From positions 2,294,001-2,358,000 of the forward strand of contig OY781436.1 in the NCBI GenBank assembly GCA_963676875.1: 64,000 nt of DNA. Direction: 5' to 3'. The notes beneath the pieces are model-generated. The model saw only the letters and a list, made by a program, of their open reading frames with translations, ran no database searches and had not been told where the DNA came from. The first letter of the stretch is position 1. Each line of letters opens with the position of its first letter. This DNA comes from UBA6244 sp963676875. GTDB lineage: Bacteria; Bacteroidota; Bacteroidia; Bacteroidales; F082. Positions 1-9,217 of this stretch are shown here, one piece after another. Made by a program: the position numbers and the translations under genes.

Positions 1-3000
1 TACACTTTCAGCAACTTGTTGTCCAACGCCAACAGTATTGTCAACAACAATCAAGAGCGGTTCGGAAGCTTCTCCTGCTCCACAACCGTCTAAGGCACTT
101 ACTGTCAGAGAAGCATTACCCATAAAATCCGGGTTCCAGTCGACGACGGCCATATAACCCATGTCGGTAATTTCACCGGCTTCTTCCGGGTCAAGTGTCC
201 AAGTATATCCTGTAACTCCGGCCATGGCATCGGTGTAGTACTGACTTTGTGTAAAGTGATATAAATCAACATAATCAGGTCCTGTGGGCATTGATGGTGC
301 TTCTGGTCCGTTGGAAAGTTCAAGAACCATGGTGTCGGAAAATGATTCACCGGTAACATCTTCCATACTGAAGGTGAGTTCAACCATTCCTGTGGCAGCA
401 TCGTTATCGCCCGGGGTATAAATCGGATTCATGACGTTATCTTGACTAAAAATACCATCTCCCGAAGTAGTCCATTGCAGGCTGCTAAAATTGGTAGCTG
501 ACCCATCACAGAAATATTCTGCATTGGCACAATTTTCATCATCAGGTCCGGCAAATATGGTGCTTACCATCATGGTGGGCAATTCGATATAATCTACCCA
601 GGCACAGTCGCTTCCGGTGGCTCCCGAGTAGTCTTTTTCATAAATCCATTTGAAGGTATGTGTGCCGGCAGAAACCGGATAAGCCACTTGAGCCCAGCTT
701 TTGGATCCCGACCAGGTACCTTTCACGTTGTTGTCGATTTTGAAAATCAGTTTGTCAAAATCGGCTTCGCTGGAAACCTTGCGGTAAAACTTGATGGTAT
801 CGGGTTCCATAACGGTGTAGTTGATAAAGAATTCCGTAGATTGGTCGTCGCCAATGGCGCCCGATTTAGCTTGGTAATATCCTTCGTAAGGATACACATG
901 ATCCACCGTCCAGGGCATATTTCCGGATTGTTCCCAATCGTATTTATCAAACGTTCCGGTTTCAAAATCTTCTAAAAACAACCCGATTTTTGGGTAATAA
1001 ACCCGATCGATACTATAGCCGGCAGCTGAGGCATTGAAATGCATTTCAGCAATGATTGAGTTGGGCGCATCGTCGGCAACGGTAATATGGTAAACAAGGG
1101 TTTGTGTGCCAAAGAGGGACAGTGTAGGAATATTGATGGGGTCGGTTTCAACGGTAACAAACGGATTGTAGGCCACCATTTCGCAAAGTACATTGTTGAT
1201 GACGCAGTGGCCGTCGTTGCCAATGGTAACTACCATGTCGGCAGTTTCACCCGGATCGAGTCTGCCATTGTTATCACCTCCCTGCGAATCGTCGATGACC
1301 ATGCTGCTGGGGTTGATGTTGGGCGCATTCACCAAAACATTGAACTTACTTGTCCATAGTGAGTCCAAATCGTTGGTAGCTGTTACATCAAACTGAAGTA
1401 CATGCTGGTCGGGAATGCCATTGCTTACTCTAAACTTGAAAGCTCCGTTGGCCATGGCTGTACTGCTCGCAAGAATGGTGTCGTACAGTTGGGTGGAGTC
1501 GATAAAGGTGGCATATTGATCCGTGGTTAATTCCACCAAAATATTGATTCCGTCTTCGTTGCCCAGGTTTTTCATTTCCAGGTCAACCAAAATTTCTTCA
1601 TCAAATTCAACTTTGTTGTTACCATTGCCCAGGGTGTCGATGACCGTATGGTCTGCGTAGAGGCAGTAAGCACCATCGGGAGGAATAACGCCAATACGGG
1701 TTTCGTAACGGTAGTAATTTTGTTTGGTAATGACTAAATCGATAAAGGTGCCGGGAAGCTGAGGAATAATGGGAATGTCCATTTGTTGTCCGTTGCTTTC
1801 AGCCAGACCAATAATTTCGTTGTCAACGGTCAAACAAACCAACGCGCCTTCGTCCACCTCGATGGTGAAAAAGTCGATGCCACCCAATTGTACGCTTCCG
1901 TGTATCACGTTCAAATCCTGTGGAACTTCAGAATACATTCTTGAAAAAGCATCACCATGGTGGTGAAACAGGTAGTAGGTAACTTCCTTATTACTTGTGT
2001 TGTATGGCCATGATGATTGGTACAAAAAGTGTTTACCTGCGGCGTTTCCAAAAGCAGGAAGCAAATCGCGTGATTCGGGTGTGGTGCCATAATCGGGCAT
2101 AAAGTCGGGCCACATATTGTCGAACATTCCCCAAACGTAGGTGTCGTTTACAAAAGAATAGGAAACCTCGGTGGCGGCTGTAATTCCTAGGGCGCCACTA
2201 TTCTGTCCGCCGAAAGTATAACGATGGAATTTTTCTGCAAAAGACTCGCCACTCCAGTTAAATTTCCCTGTAAGGCAGTTGATGGAAAAAATGAAGGTTA
2301 GGTCGGTATTGGTGAGACCATCGATACTGGCATTGGTATATGAAGGTTCGCCCCAGCCTGTTTCCATTCCATGATCACGGTGTTGAAGCATGAATGCACC
2401 ATCGTTAATATCGTTGTTTACACGGGTTGCATTTCCACCCCAGTCGGTAAGATAGTTGGGTGATGAGGGAATATACCCCAGTCCGTTGGGTCCAAAATAG
2501 GAAAGTACGGTAGATGTATTCGTGGCAGTTGACCATGTGCCTCCGGCAGGATCACCTTGGTAAATGGCATTTTCGCGAACAGGAGACTTGCCCAATTCAT
2601 TTTCCAAAAATCCGGCAATAACTTCCGAACAAATCTGGAACCAACGTTCGGTTTGCCAACCCATGGCTGTAATGGGGTGGTCGTAGAATCCGGGGTTTGT
2701 TGGCGGATTGCGTTCGTAGTGCAAAAATTTGGTTACCATTACTTCAAGTTGTGCGGCATTTTGAGCCGTTAAACGTGCAAAAACCACGTCGGGCAGGTCG
2801 TCGCCATCCACATCTGAGTAGAAGTTGTCGGAAATACAATAGTTATCCCAAACAGGTGATACGATGGTGTTGCCACTGGTTCCGTAGTCGCCAATCAGCA
2901 ATACTGCTGCCGGTGGTGTGTCCCAGTTGTTGTAGGCATCGTCAACAAAAGATTCGATGGCTCCGGTGGTATTGCCTCCCACGTCATCGGTGGTATACAC

Positions 3001-3834
3001 CTGTGTGGTGATTCCCTGACGTTGACGGAAAACGCGGATGGTGTCGGCCCAAGCCAGAAATGCAGGATCGTTGGGGGCGATGATCACATATTCGCATCCG
3101 GTTTCTTTGGTGGAGCGCATGTTGGTTTGGTAATCGGGGATGGAGGCTTCGTTCAGCACGGCATCGTGTACGATGGGCTCCCACCAGCGACTTTGCAATC
3201 TTTGGTCGCCAAATACACCGGTGCCACCTTCAAAGTCGATTTCTATTTTCATGTCGCGGTTTACAATCAACTCTTCGGTAACGGGATTGTATTGAAACGG
3301 GCTTACGCTGATCAATACCACATCCAAACCACGAATCTTCATGGGTGAAGATACAATGACGGGTTGCTCAGGGTAATAGGCGTTTTTAGTGTAAATTTCC
3401 GGATTTTTTTTATACTCCAATGGCGACAAATCGTCGTCTTTAGGAATACGTGGTGCCGGCGCAATTTTTAAACCGGGCACGGTTTCAACCCGTTTGTCAG
3501 CAATATTGACGGATACGGTGGCACCCTGTGGTACAGCGATAAATTTACTGTATGCCGGCAGGTTGGGGGCTCCTTCGCTGTTCTGAAGAATAACACCGGT
3601 CATGGTGATGGTGCTCATGTTTTCTTTATCGATGGGCGTAGGGGTCACCACATAATCATCCACACTGAAATTAACTTGTAGGTTTTGCGGACTTTGTTTC
3701 AGCAATGTAATACCTTGTTTGCCCCAAGGGTTATCAAGTTTAACTGTCTGATTTTGAGCCATGGCCATGCCAAAAGTCATGGTAAATACGATAATCAATA
3801 ACGATTTCGCAGAAAAGGTAGATTTTCGTTTCAT
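1..3834 (-). CDS. Gingipain-like C25 cysteine protease, N-terminal part (runs off left edge)
   Basis: Reading from an ATG at 3834 gives 1278 residues with no stop before the window edge, so the gene is partial at its 3' end. Residues 1-26 are a signal peptide ending in a MAMAQ-type cleavage site. A gingipain propeptide-like region follows, then the caspase-like C25 catalytic domain: His488 in the motif QHRDHGMETGW and Cys520 in FSINCLTGKF, spaced as in gingipain R. After about residue 650 come Ig-like/CARDB-like beta domains and a jellyroll-like stretch. Such proteins are normally exported by the type IX secretion system through a C-terminal sorting domain, which would lie outside the window. 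Likely role: secreted or surface-attached endopeptidase. Substrate specificity cannot be read from this. It is divergent from lipA. Confidence 0.9.
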   Translation of the reverse strand, partial: MKRKSTFSAKSLLIIVFTMTFGMAMAQNQTVKLDNPWGKQGITLLKQSPQNLQVNFSVDDYVVTPTPIDKENMSTITMTGVILQNSEGAPNLPAYSKFIAVPQGATVSVNIADKRVETVPGLKIAPAPRIPKDDDLSPLEYKKNPEIYTKNAYYPEQPVIVSSPMKIRGLDVVLISVSPFQYNPVTEELIVNRDMKIEIDFEGGTGVFGDQRLQSRWWEPIVHDAVLNEASIPDYQTNMRSTKETGCEYVIIAPNDPAFLAWADTIRVFRQRQGITTQVYTTDDVGGNTTGAIESFVDDAYNNWDTPPAAVLLIGDYGTSGNTIVSPVWDNYCISDNFYSDVDGDDLPDVVFARLTAQNAAQLEVMVTKFLHYERNPPTNPGFYDHPITAMGWQTERWFQICSEVIAGFLENELGKSPVRENAIYQGDPAGGTWSTATNTSTVLSYFGPNGLGYIPSSPNYLTDWGGNATRVNNDINDGAFMLQHRDHGMETGWGEPSYTNASIDGLTNTDLTFIFSINCLTGKFNWSGESFAEKFHRYTFGGQNSGALGITAATEVSYSFVNDTYVWGMFDNMWPDFMPDYGTTPESRDLLPAFGNAAGKHFLYQSSWPYNTSNKEVTYYLFHHHGDAFSRMYSEVPQDLNVIHGSVQLGGIDFFTIEVDEGALVCLTVDNEIIGLAESNGQQMDIPIIPQLPGTFIDLVITKQNYYRYETRIGVIPPDGAYCLYADHTVIDTLGNGNNKVEFDEEILVDLEMKNLGNEDGINILVELTTDQYATFIDSTQLYDTILASSTAMANGAFKFRVSNGIPDQHVLQFDVTATNDLDSLWTSKFNVLVNAPNINPSSMVIDDSQGGDNNGRLDPGETADMVVTIGNDGHCVINNVLCEMVAYNPFVTVETDPINIPTLSLFGTQTLVYHITVADDAPNSIIAEMHFNASAAGYSIDRVYYPKIGLFLEDFETGTFDKYDWEQSGNMPWTVDHVYPYEGYYQAKSGAIGDDQSTEFFINYTVMEPDTIKFYRKVSSEADFDKLIFKIDNNVKGTWSGSKSWAQVAYPVSAGTHTFKWIYEKDYSGATGSDCAWVDYIELPTMMVSTIFAGPDDENCANAEYFCDGSATNFSSLQWTTSGDGIFSQDNVMNPIYTPGDNDAATGMVELTFSMEDVTGESFSDTMVLELSNGPEAPSMPTGPDYVDLYHFTQSQYYTDAMAGVTGYTWTLDPEEAGEITDMGYMAVVDWNPDFMGNASLTVSALDGCGAGEASEPLLIVVDNTVGVGQQVAESV

Positions 3835-3868
3835 TATGATTGGTTGGTTTTGAAAATAAATTAGGGCT

Positions 3869-3876
3869 CAAAGTTA
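3869..3876 (-). promoter_or_regulatory. Bacteroidota -7 box of the C25 protease gene
   Basis: On the minus strand this reads TAACTTTG, an exact match to TAnnTTTG, 35 bases before the start codon. No clear -33 TTG was seen at the usual spacing. Confidence 0.5.
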
Positions 3877-4010
3877 TATTTTTAATAATTAAAAATCATT
3901 ATAAATAACAGTTACAGTATTAGTTAGATAACTATTTGGTTCTTTGGGCAACAACAAATATTCCCGAACGCAATAGTAAGCTTGATTCGCTTCCCTTTAA
4001 AGGGTTTTAC

Positions 4011-4018
4011 TAATTTTG
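4011..4018 (+). promoter_or_regulatory. Bacteroidota -7 box of lipA
   Basis: TAATTTTG, an exact match to TAnnTTTG, 20 bases before the lipA ATG at 4039. Its position argues that the longer reading frame beginning at 3982 is not the true start, because the promoter would lie inside it. Confidence 0.55.
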
Positions 4019-4038
4019 CAGCTTTAAACTTTACAAAC

Positions 4039-4905
4039 ATGGATTCCCAACATAAAAATACCATCCTGCGCAAACCCGATTGGCTGAAAATCAAAATCCC
4101 TTCCGGAAAGGAATATGTCAACGTGCGCGAAATTGTCGAAAAAAATAAACTACATACCATTTGCACCAGCGGACATTGCCCCAACATGCACGAATGTTGG
4201 GGGCGCGGAACGGCTACCCTGATGATACTGGGCGATATTTGCACACGCTCGTGTGGATTTTGCAACGTAAAAACCGGACGACCCAAACCCGCCGACTGGG
4301 AAGAACCCAAACGGGTAGCCAAGTCGGTAAAGCTAATGAAACTCAAACATTGTGTACTCACTTCGGTTGATCGCGACGATTTGGACGACCTGGGTGCCGG
4401 CATTTGGGCCAAAACGGTGGAAGAAATAAAAAAACTCAACCCCGGAACTACCCTCGAAACCCTGATTCCTGATTTCGATGGCAGAGAAGATTTAATACAG
4501 TTGGTGATTGATTCGGGTCCGGAAGTAATTTCTCACAACCTCGAAACGGTTCGCCGAATTACTCCCTGGGCACGGAGCCGCGCCAAATACGACCTCAGTT
4601 TGCACACCTTGGGCATTATTGCCAAATCCAAATGTGTAGCCAAATCGGGTATTATGGTCGGGTTGGGCGAGCAGCCCGAAGAGGTGCTCGAAACCCTGCG
4701 CGACATGCGTGCGGTTGGGGTGCAGGTGGTGACCATTGGTCAGTATTTGCAACCTACCAAAAAGCACCTCATGGTGAAGGAGTATGTTACGCCGGAGCAG
4801 TTTGAGGAATACCGGGTGGCCGGACTCGAAATGGGATTTAAATTTGTGGAAAGCAGTCCGTTGGTACGTTCATCCTACCGCGCCGAAAAACACGTGGAGA
4901 AGTAA
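4039..4905 (+). CDS. lipA: Lipoyl synthase
   Basis: A 288-residue radical-SAM enzyme that inserts two sulfurs into protein-bound octanoyl groups to make lipoyl cofactors of 2-oxoacid dehydrogenases and the glycine cleavage H protein. The auxiliary 4Fe-4S cluster motif CX4CX5C is Cys42, Cys47 and Cys53. The radical-SAM CX3CX2C motif is Cys68, Cys72 and Cys75. The C-terminal RSSYRAE carries the conserved serine ligand of the auxiliary cluster. Start chosen at 4039 because homologues begin near here and a promoter box precedes it. lipB follows after 12 bases, so both steps of de novo lipoylation are co-transcribed. Confidence 0.97.
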   Translation: MDSQHKNTILRKPDWLKIKIPSGKEYVNVREIVEKNKLHTICTSGHCPNMHECWGRGTATLMILGDICTRSCGFCNVKTGRPKPADWEEPKRVAKSVKLMKLKHCVLTSVDRDDLDDLGAGIWAKTVEEIKKLNPGTTLETLIPDFDGREDLIQLVIDSGPEVISHNLETVRRITPWARSRAKYDLSLHTLGIIAKSKCVAKSGIMVGLGEQPEEVLETLRDMRAVGVQVVTIGQYLQPTKKHLMVKEYVTPEQFEEYRVAGLEMGFKFVESSPLVRSSYRAEKHVEK

Positions 4906-4917
4906 AAGCGATTGACA

Positions 4918-5634
4918 ATGAAAAATCCGAACAACATCAACCACCAAGTGGAATACCACGATTTGGGACTGATTGAATATGGACGTGCGTGGGAAATGCA
5001 GGAGCAATATTTCGACCGTGTGGTGAAGGCAAAAGAGGAGAACCGAAAAGCCGAGTCCCCTCAAAAAACACCCAATTTCCTGCTTTTTTGCGCCCATCCC
5101 CATGTTTATACCCTCGGCAAAAGCGGCGACGAATCCAACTTGCTGATCAACGAAGATTTTCTGGCTTCCAAGGGAGCCACCTTTTTTAGAATCAACCGTG
5201 GGGGCGATATCACCTACCACGGCCCCGGTCAGGTGGTGGGCTATCCCATCCTCGATCTGGACAATTTTGGGGTTTCCATCAAGGCTTATATCCATCAGTT
5301 GGAGGAGGTGATTATCCGTACCTTGCGTCATTATGGCATCACCGCCACACGTTCCGACGGAGCCACGGGTGTTTGGCTCGATACAGAAATACCTGCCAAA
5401 GCAAGAAAAATTTGCGCCATCGGTGTACGTACCTCCCATTGGGTGAGCATGCATGGCTTTGCCTTCAACATCAACACCAACCTCGACTATTTTAATTACA
5501 TAGTACCCTGTGGTATTGTTGGAAAAGGCGTAACAAGCCTCCAAAAGGAACTAGGCAGGGAAGTGGATGAAAACGAAGTGAAGGAAGTATTAAAAAGGGA
5601 ATTTGTCGCTGTTTTTGGGATGGAGATTTTATAG
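4918..5634 (+). CDS. lipB: Octanoyl-[ACP]:protein N-octanoyltransferase
   Basis: 238 residues. Transfers octanoate from acyl carrier protein to the target lysine of lipoyl domains, supplying the substrate of the LipA encoded just upstream. The motif RGGDITYHGPGQVVGYPI is the LipB hallmark. The catalytic Lys lies in ARKICAIGV and the catalytic Cys in YIVPCGI. The ATG at 4918 is preferred over an in-frame TTG at 4912. Twelve bases separate it from lipA, indicating one operon. Confidence 0.96.
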   Translation: MKNPNNINHQVEYHDLGLIEYGRAWEMQEQYFDRVVKAKEENRKAESPQKTPNFLLFCAHPHVYTLGKSGDESNLLINEDFLASKGATFFRINRGGDITYHGPGQVVGYPILDLDNFGVSIKAYIHQLEEVIIRTLRHYGITATRSDGATGVWLDTEIPAKARKICAIGVRTSHWVSMHGFAFNINTNLDYFNYIVPCGIVGKGVTSLQKELGREVDENEVKEVLKREFVAVFGMEIL

Positions 5635-5688
5635 GGGATTGCAAGAAACCTATCAAATAGTGTGGTACATAGCAGATGGGAATGAGGA

Positions 5689-6417
5689 TCAGCTCAACAC
5701 CATCTTAAGAATCTCCAACGATTTGAATCCCGTAAACGACGGGATATGAAGTTTGTAATAGGTAATCAGTGTGTCCAGTAAATCACGGCGTTGGGTGGTG
5801 GAAAAGGCAGTGGCCGCGGAGCTGAGTTCAAAGGACGCATCCATCAAATGAATGAGGTGCATAACCACTTCCCCCGAAATGTAGTAGGGATGGGAAGGCA
5901 GCTGCTGGCCAAACAATCCTTCCTGCAAATCGAATACCGAATAGGTGTGGGCATCTCCTTTTTTTGGATAAAAACCCAAATGTTGACTCAGCTGAATCAT
6001 CACCATCAGGTGAAAATCCGCCACATGGTGATCGGCCAAATCGAGCCAGATGAGTGCGTGATGCAACCAATGAAACAACGACCTGTTGGCCACTTCTTCG
6101 TGGAGTGATTTGTAAAGCAACTCATTCACAAACAGAAGCAACGAGCGTTTCACCACATCGCTGTGTACATGTTGATACACATATTCAGGCTGAACCTCTT
6201 TGAGGTGGTGCAAACTTTTGTTTTCCTTGTGATAAACCACCAAATCAAGCAGGTTGAGGGGTTGAAAAAATGCCGACTTGTTGCCCGAACGCTTGCCGCC
6301 AATGCCTTTCACCAGATACGATTGCATACCTAATTCTTCGGTGAATACCTTCACTACCAAACCCGATTCGCCGTAAGTAATGGTTTTAATGACAATGCCT
6401 TTGGTTCGTTGTATCAT
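5689..6417 (-). CDS. recO: DNA repair protein RecO
   Basis: 242 residues from the ATG at 6417. The N-terminal OB fold (RTKGIVIKTITYGESGLVVKVFTE) and the following basic helical domain are typical of RecO, which with RecR loads RecA on SSB-coated DNA in the RecFOR pathway. Bacteroidota RecO proteins often lack the zinc-finger cysteines, and none are seen here. An upstream TTG at 6429 lies inside the 8-bp repeat and is rejected as start. That microsatellite sits just 8 bases before the ATG, so copy-number change would alter the leader. Confidence 0.9.
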   Translation of the reverse strand: MIQRTKGIVIKTITYGESGLVVKVFTEELGMQSYLVKGIGGKRSGNKSAFFQPLNLLDLVVYHKENKSLHHLKEVQPEYVYQHVHSDVVKRSLLLFVNELLYKSLHEEVANRSLFHWLHHALIWLDLADHHVADFHLMVMIQLSQHLGFYPKKGDAHTYSVFDLQEGLFGQQLPSHPYYISGEVVMHLIHLMDASFELSSAATAFSTTQRRDLLDTLITYYKLHIPSFTGFKSLEILKMVLS

Positions 6418-6424
6418 TTGAAGG

Positions 6425-6528
6425 TTCAAGGGTTCAAGGGTTCAAGAGTTCAAGGGTTCAAGGGTTCAAGTGTTCAAATGTTCAAACGATCAAGGGTTCA
6501 AATGTTCAAACGATCAAGGGGTCAGGGG
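6425..6528. repeat. 8-bp tandem microsatellite, consensus TTCAAGGG
   Basis: Thirteen contiguous 8-base units: TTCAAGGG and variants TTCAAGAG, TTCAAGTG, TTCAAATG, TTCAAACG, ATCAAGGG, ending in GTCAGGGG. It fills most of the gap between recO and the 3' end of pheS. The rest of that gap (6529-6655) shows nothing recognisable. Confidence 0.9.
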
Positions 6529-6655
6529 ATTAAAATCTGGATTCTCTGTCTCTCCCGATGGTTGTTGGGGGCGTTATCCGTGTTCAATTACTTCGGTGTA
6601 AGCCAATCTCCAAATCTTCAAATCTTCAAACTGTCCTCGCACATTGAATTACGAA

Positions 6656-7675
6656 CTAAAATCCCGACTTAAACTGTTCCAAAAAGCGGACGTCGTTTTC
6701 AAAAAACAACCTTAAGTCGTTGATTTGATATTTCAACATGGTAATACGTTCGATACCCATGCCAAAGGCAAAACCTGTGTATTTTTCGCTATCGATGTGG
6801 CAGGATTCGAGCACAGCGGGATCCACCATGCCGCAACCCAGAATTTCTACCCAACCGGTATATTTACAAATATTGCAGCCCGATCCCCCGCAAATATTAC
6901 ACGAAACATCCATTTCGGCAGAGGGTTCAGTAAACGGAAAATAGGACGGACGAAAACGAATCTTGGTTTTTTCGCCAAAAAGTTCCTTGGCAAAGTAAAA
7001 CAAGGTTTGCTTTAAGTCGGCAAACGAAACATTGGTGTCCACGTACAATCCTTCCACCTGATGGAAGATACAGTGAGCACGGGCCGAAATGGCCTCATTG
7101 CGAAACACCCTTCCGGGTGAAATGGTACGGATGGGGGGTTGACTATTTTCCATCACCCGAACCTGTACCGACGAAGTATGGGTACGCAAGGCCAGATCAG
7201 GATTTTTGCCAATAAAAAAGGTATCCTGCATGTCGCGTGCCGGATGTTCTTCCGGAAAATTGAGTGCCGAAAAATTATGAAAATCGTCCTCTATTTCAGG
7301 ACCTTCCGAAATGGTAAAGCCAATGCGGGCAAAAATATCGATAATCTCACTGCGGACAATGGAAAGCGGATGCCTTGTACCCAACGATGCCATGGAGGGC
7401 AAGGTCAGGTCTTTGTCCGATTTATTCTCTTCGGGAGCTACTTCCAGACTTTCGCGCAAGACCACAATGCGTTCCTGCGCCTCATTTTTTAATGCGTTGA
7501 GCAGTTGCCCCATTTCTTTACGCTCTTCAGCAGCCACGTTTTTAAAGTCGGCAAACAAGGCAGGAATCAACCCTTTTTTACTCAGGTATTTGATTCTGAA
7601 CGCTTCCAGCTCTTCCAGATTGGCGGCTTTAAATTGGTTGATGTCTGCCAGCAAGGCCGATATTTTTTCTTTCAT
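6656..7675 (-). CDS. pheS: Phenylalanine--tRNA ligase alpha subunit
   Basis: 339 residues, the normal length. Catalytic subunit of the alpha2beta2 enzyme that charges tRNA-Phe. The N-terminal coiled-coil (residues 1-85) is followed by the class II core. Motif 2 region ISPGRVFRNEAIS, the FHQVEGLYVD segment and motif 3 FAFGMGIERITMLKY are all visible. A cysteine-rich insert CNICGGSGCNICKYTG is present, as in many PheS proteins. The beta subunit (pheT) is not in the window. The cyclophilin gene ends 27 bases upstream, so the two may be co-transcribed. Confidence 0.97.
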   Translation of the reverse strand: MKEKISALLADINQFKAANLEELEAFRIKYLSKKGLIPALFADFKNVAAEERKEMGQLLNALKNEAQERIVVLRESLEVAPEENKSDKDLTLPSMASLGTRHPLSIVRSEIIDIFARIGFTISEGPEIEDDFHNFSALNFPEEHPARDMQDTFFIGKNPDLALRTHTSSVQVRVMENSQPPIRTISPGRVFRNEAISARAHCIFHQVEGLYVDTNVSFADLKQTLFYFAKELFGEKTKIRFRPSYFPFTEPSAEMDVSCNICGGSGCNICKYTGWVEILGCGMVDPAVLESCHIDSEKYTGFAFGMGIERITMLKYQINDLRLFFENDVRFLEQFKSGF

Positions 7676-7702
7676 TTCGAAAGGGTCTTATTTAATTTAA
7701 AA

Positions 7703-8332
7703 TTATTCCAGAATTTCGATGGTCATGGTAACGGGAACTGTAGGCACATCACCACGACCCGTTTCAACGGCAGCGATTTTATCAATCACATCCATGCCAT
7801 CCACCACTTCACCAAATACGGTATATCCGCCATCCAAATGAGGGGTGCCACCCAGGGTTGAATAGGTTTTTTTCTGCTCATCGGTGTAGGTAACGCCTGT
7901 TTGCGCTGCAAATCTATCCAGATAGGCAGGAGGAACCACCTGTCCTTGAACAATATAAAACTGTGAACCGGAGGAGGCTTTTTGGGGATTTACCTGATCG
8001 CCCATGCGGGCTGCTGCCAGAGCACCTTTTTTGTGGTAATGGTTGGTTCTGAACTCAGCAGGAATGGTATATCCCGGATCTTGACGACCATCGGCATTGC
8101 CGCCGCCTTGTATCATAAAGTTTTTAATCACACGGTGAAAGGGCGACCCTTCGTACCAGCCTTCTTTTACCAGTTTGATAAAATTGTCGCGGTGTTGCGG
8201 TGTGTCGTTGTATAATTTGGCGGTAATATCACCCATGGTGGTGTGAATAACTACCAACGTTTCAGGTTTTTCGGTTTGTGCCATCAGTTGAATGCTTAAA
8301 AATAAGGTGATTACAAAAAACAGTTTTTTCAT
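7703..8332 (-). CDS. Secreted cyclophilin-type peptidyl-prolyl isomerase
   Basis: 209 residues with an N-terminal signal peptide (MKKLFFVITLFLSIQLMAQ), so it likely acts in the periplasm. The cyclophilin core is clear: PFHRVIKNFMIQGGG (catalytic Arg), SSGSQFYIVQG and YTVFGEVVDGMDVIDKI. The expected activity is cis-trans isomerisation of prolyl bonds during folding of exported proteins. A Bacteroidota-type promoter box lies 26 bases upstream, and pheS follows after 27 bases. Confidence 0.93.
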   Translation of the reverse strand: MKKLFFVITLFLSIQLMAQTEKPETLVVIHTTMGDITAKLYNDTPQHRDNFIKLVKEGWYEGSPFHRVIKNFMIQGGGNADGRQDPGYTIPAEFRTNHYHKKGALAAARMGDQVNPQKASSGSQFYIVQGQVVPPAYLDRFAAQTGVTYTDEQKKTYSTLGGTPHLDGGYTVFGEVVDGMDVIDKIAAVETGRGDVPTVPVTMTIEILE

Positions 8333-8357
8333 ACGATGAAAATCTAAAGTTAGGGAG

Positions 8358-8365
8358 CAAAAGTA
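8358..8365 (-). promoter_or_regulatory. Bacteroidota -7 box of the cyclophilin gene
   Basis: TACTTTTG on the minus strand, an exact TAnnTTTG match 26 bases before the cyclophilin start codon. No clear -33 box. Confidence 0.45.
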
Positions 8366-8437
8366 ATAAAAATGGGTGGAAAGGGAGCGAAGGTAATTAT
8401 TCTGTTTTGAAATGAGTTTACGGTCAAGAGCTTCCGG

Positions 8438-8881
8438 TTATTGAAGAGGTTTGAGGATATCAACAATAAATTCCTCCACAATTTCCCCATGATCAAAAGC
8501 CAACTCAGGCAGTTGACTTATAGAAAACCATTGGGCCTCTTTGGCATCATCACCCGCTTTTATCGGGGCAATGGCAGGTAGTTTTTGCCAAAAAACAACG
8601 GATACTGTCCTTCCTCTTGGATCGCGGTTGATGGCACTATAACTTTGAAACTGTTGTAGATTCCCACATACCAATCCCGTTTCTTCTTCCAATTCTCTTG
8701 CAGCCGCTTGCTCCAACGTTTCGTCCATGTCCATAAATCCCCCGGGCAGTGCCCAATGGTGTTGAAAAGGCGGGTTTTTGCGTTGGATGAGCAGGATTTG
8801 CAGGTGGTCCTTGTTTCCGGCCACGATCAGGATATCTACCGTGAGCGCAGGTCGGGGGTATTTGTATTGGTAGGTTTTCAT
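8438..8881 (-). CDS. Nudix hydrolase
   Basis: 147 residues. The full Nudix box GX5EX7REXEEXG is present starting at GGFMDMDETLEQAAARELEE, with the downstream G of EETGL. It hydrolyses a nucleoside diphosphate linked to another moiety; the substrate is not deducible. The upstream PFQHHWALPGG segment is typical of the ADP-ribose/NUDIX transcriptional-regulator-like group common in Bacteroidota, but the C-terminal DNA-binding domain of NrtR regulators is absent. It stands alone between the cyclophilin gene and a 450-base gap. Confidence 0.9.
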   Translation of the reverse strand: MKTYQYKYPRPALTVDILIVAGNKDHLQILLIQRKNPPFQHHWALPGGFMDMDETLEQAAARELEEETGLVCGNLQQFQSYSAINRDPRGRTVSVVFWQKLPAIAPIKAGDDAKEAQWFSISQLPELAFDHGEIVEEFIVDILKPLQ

Positions 8882-8983
8882 GTCAATATGGATTGTAAAT
8901 TTTCACCGCTAAGTCGCGGAGGTGTAAGTTCACGACTAAAATAGGTAAATTGATCGAAATACGACTTGTTTTTGGTTTGGAAG

Positions 8984-9092
8984 GATCAATGGATCAATGG
9001 ATCAATGGATCAATGGGATCAATGGATCAATGGGATCAATGGATCAGTGGGATTAATGGATCAGTGGGATTAATGGATCAATGGTTTAATGG
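8984..9092. repeat. 8/9-bp tandem microsatellite, consensus GATCAATG(G)
   Basis: Thirteen head-to-tail units of GATCAATG, some with an extra G, with variants GATCAGTGG, GATTAATG and GTTTAATG. It lies in the 450-base gap between the Nudix gene and mtnA. Period and sequence style resemble the microsatellite at 6425-6528. Confidence 0.88.
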
Positions 9093-9153
9093 GGGCAAAC
9101 TTTAAGATTGGACGCTTGAAGTGGAGAAATGAATGGTAGCACAGCAAATAATA

Positions 9154-9217
9154 CGACCCCGACGGGGTCGGACATTTTATCCTGGAATACCTATAAACAT
9201 TGGAATCCTTTGGATTC
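9154..9217 (-). repeat. Degenerate single copy of the triloop-hairpin repeat
   Basis: Contains the perfect palindrome CGACCCC-gac-GGGGTCG (9154-9170) and GAATCC-ttt-GGATTC (9203-9217), joined by a stretch with CTATAAACATTGGAATCC. This matches, in inverse orientation, the hairpin core of the 233-bp tandem units at 27248-28228. The remaining 9218-9331 shows nothing codable. Confidence 0.75.

Noticed and set aside
4870..5544. Long open frame antisense to lipB (224 codons)
   Set aside because: It lies wholly opposite a clear LipB with intact motifs, and its translation has no family resemblance; long antisense frames are common in this codon-usage regime.
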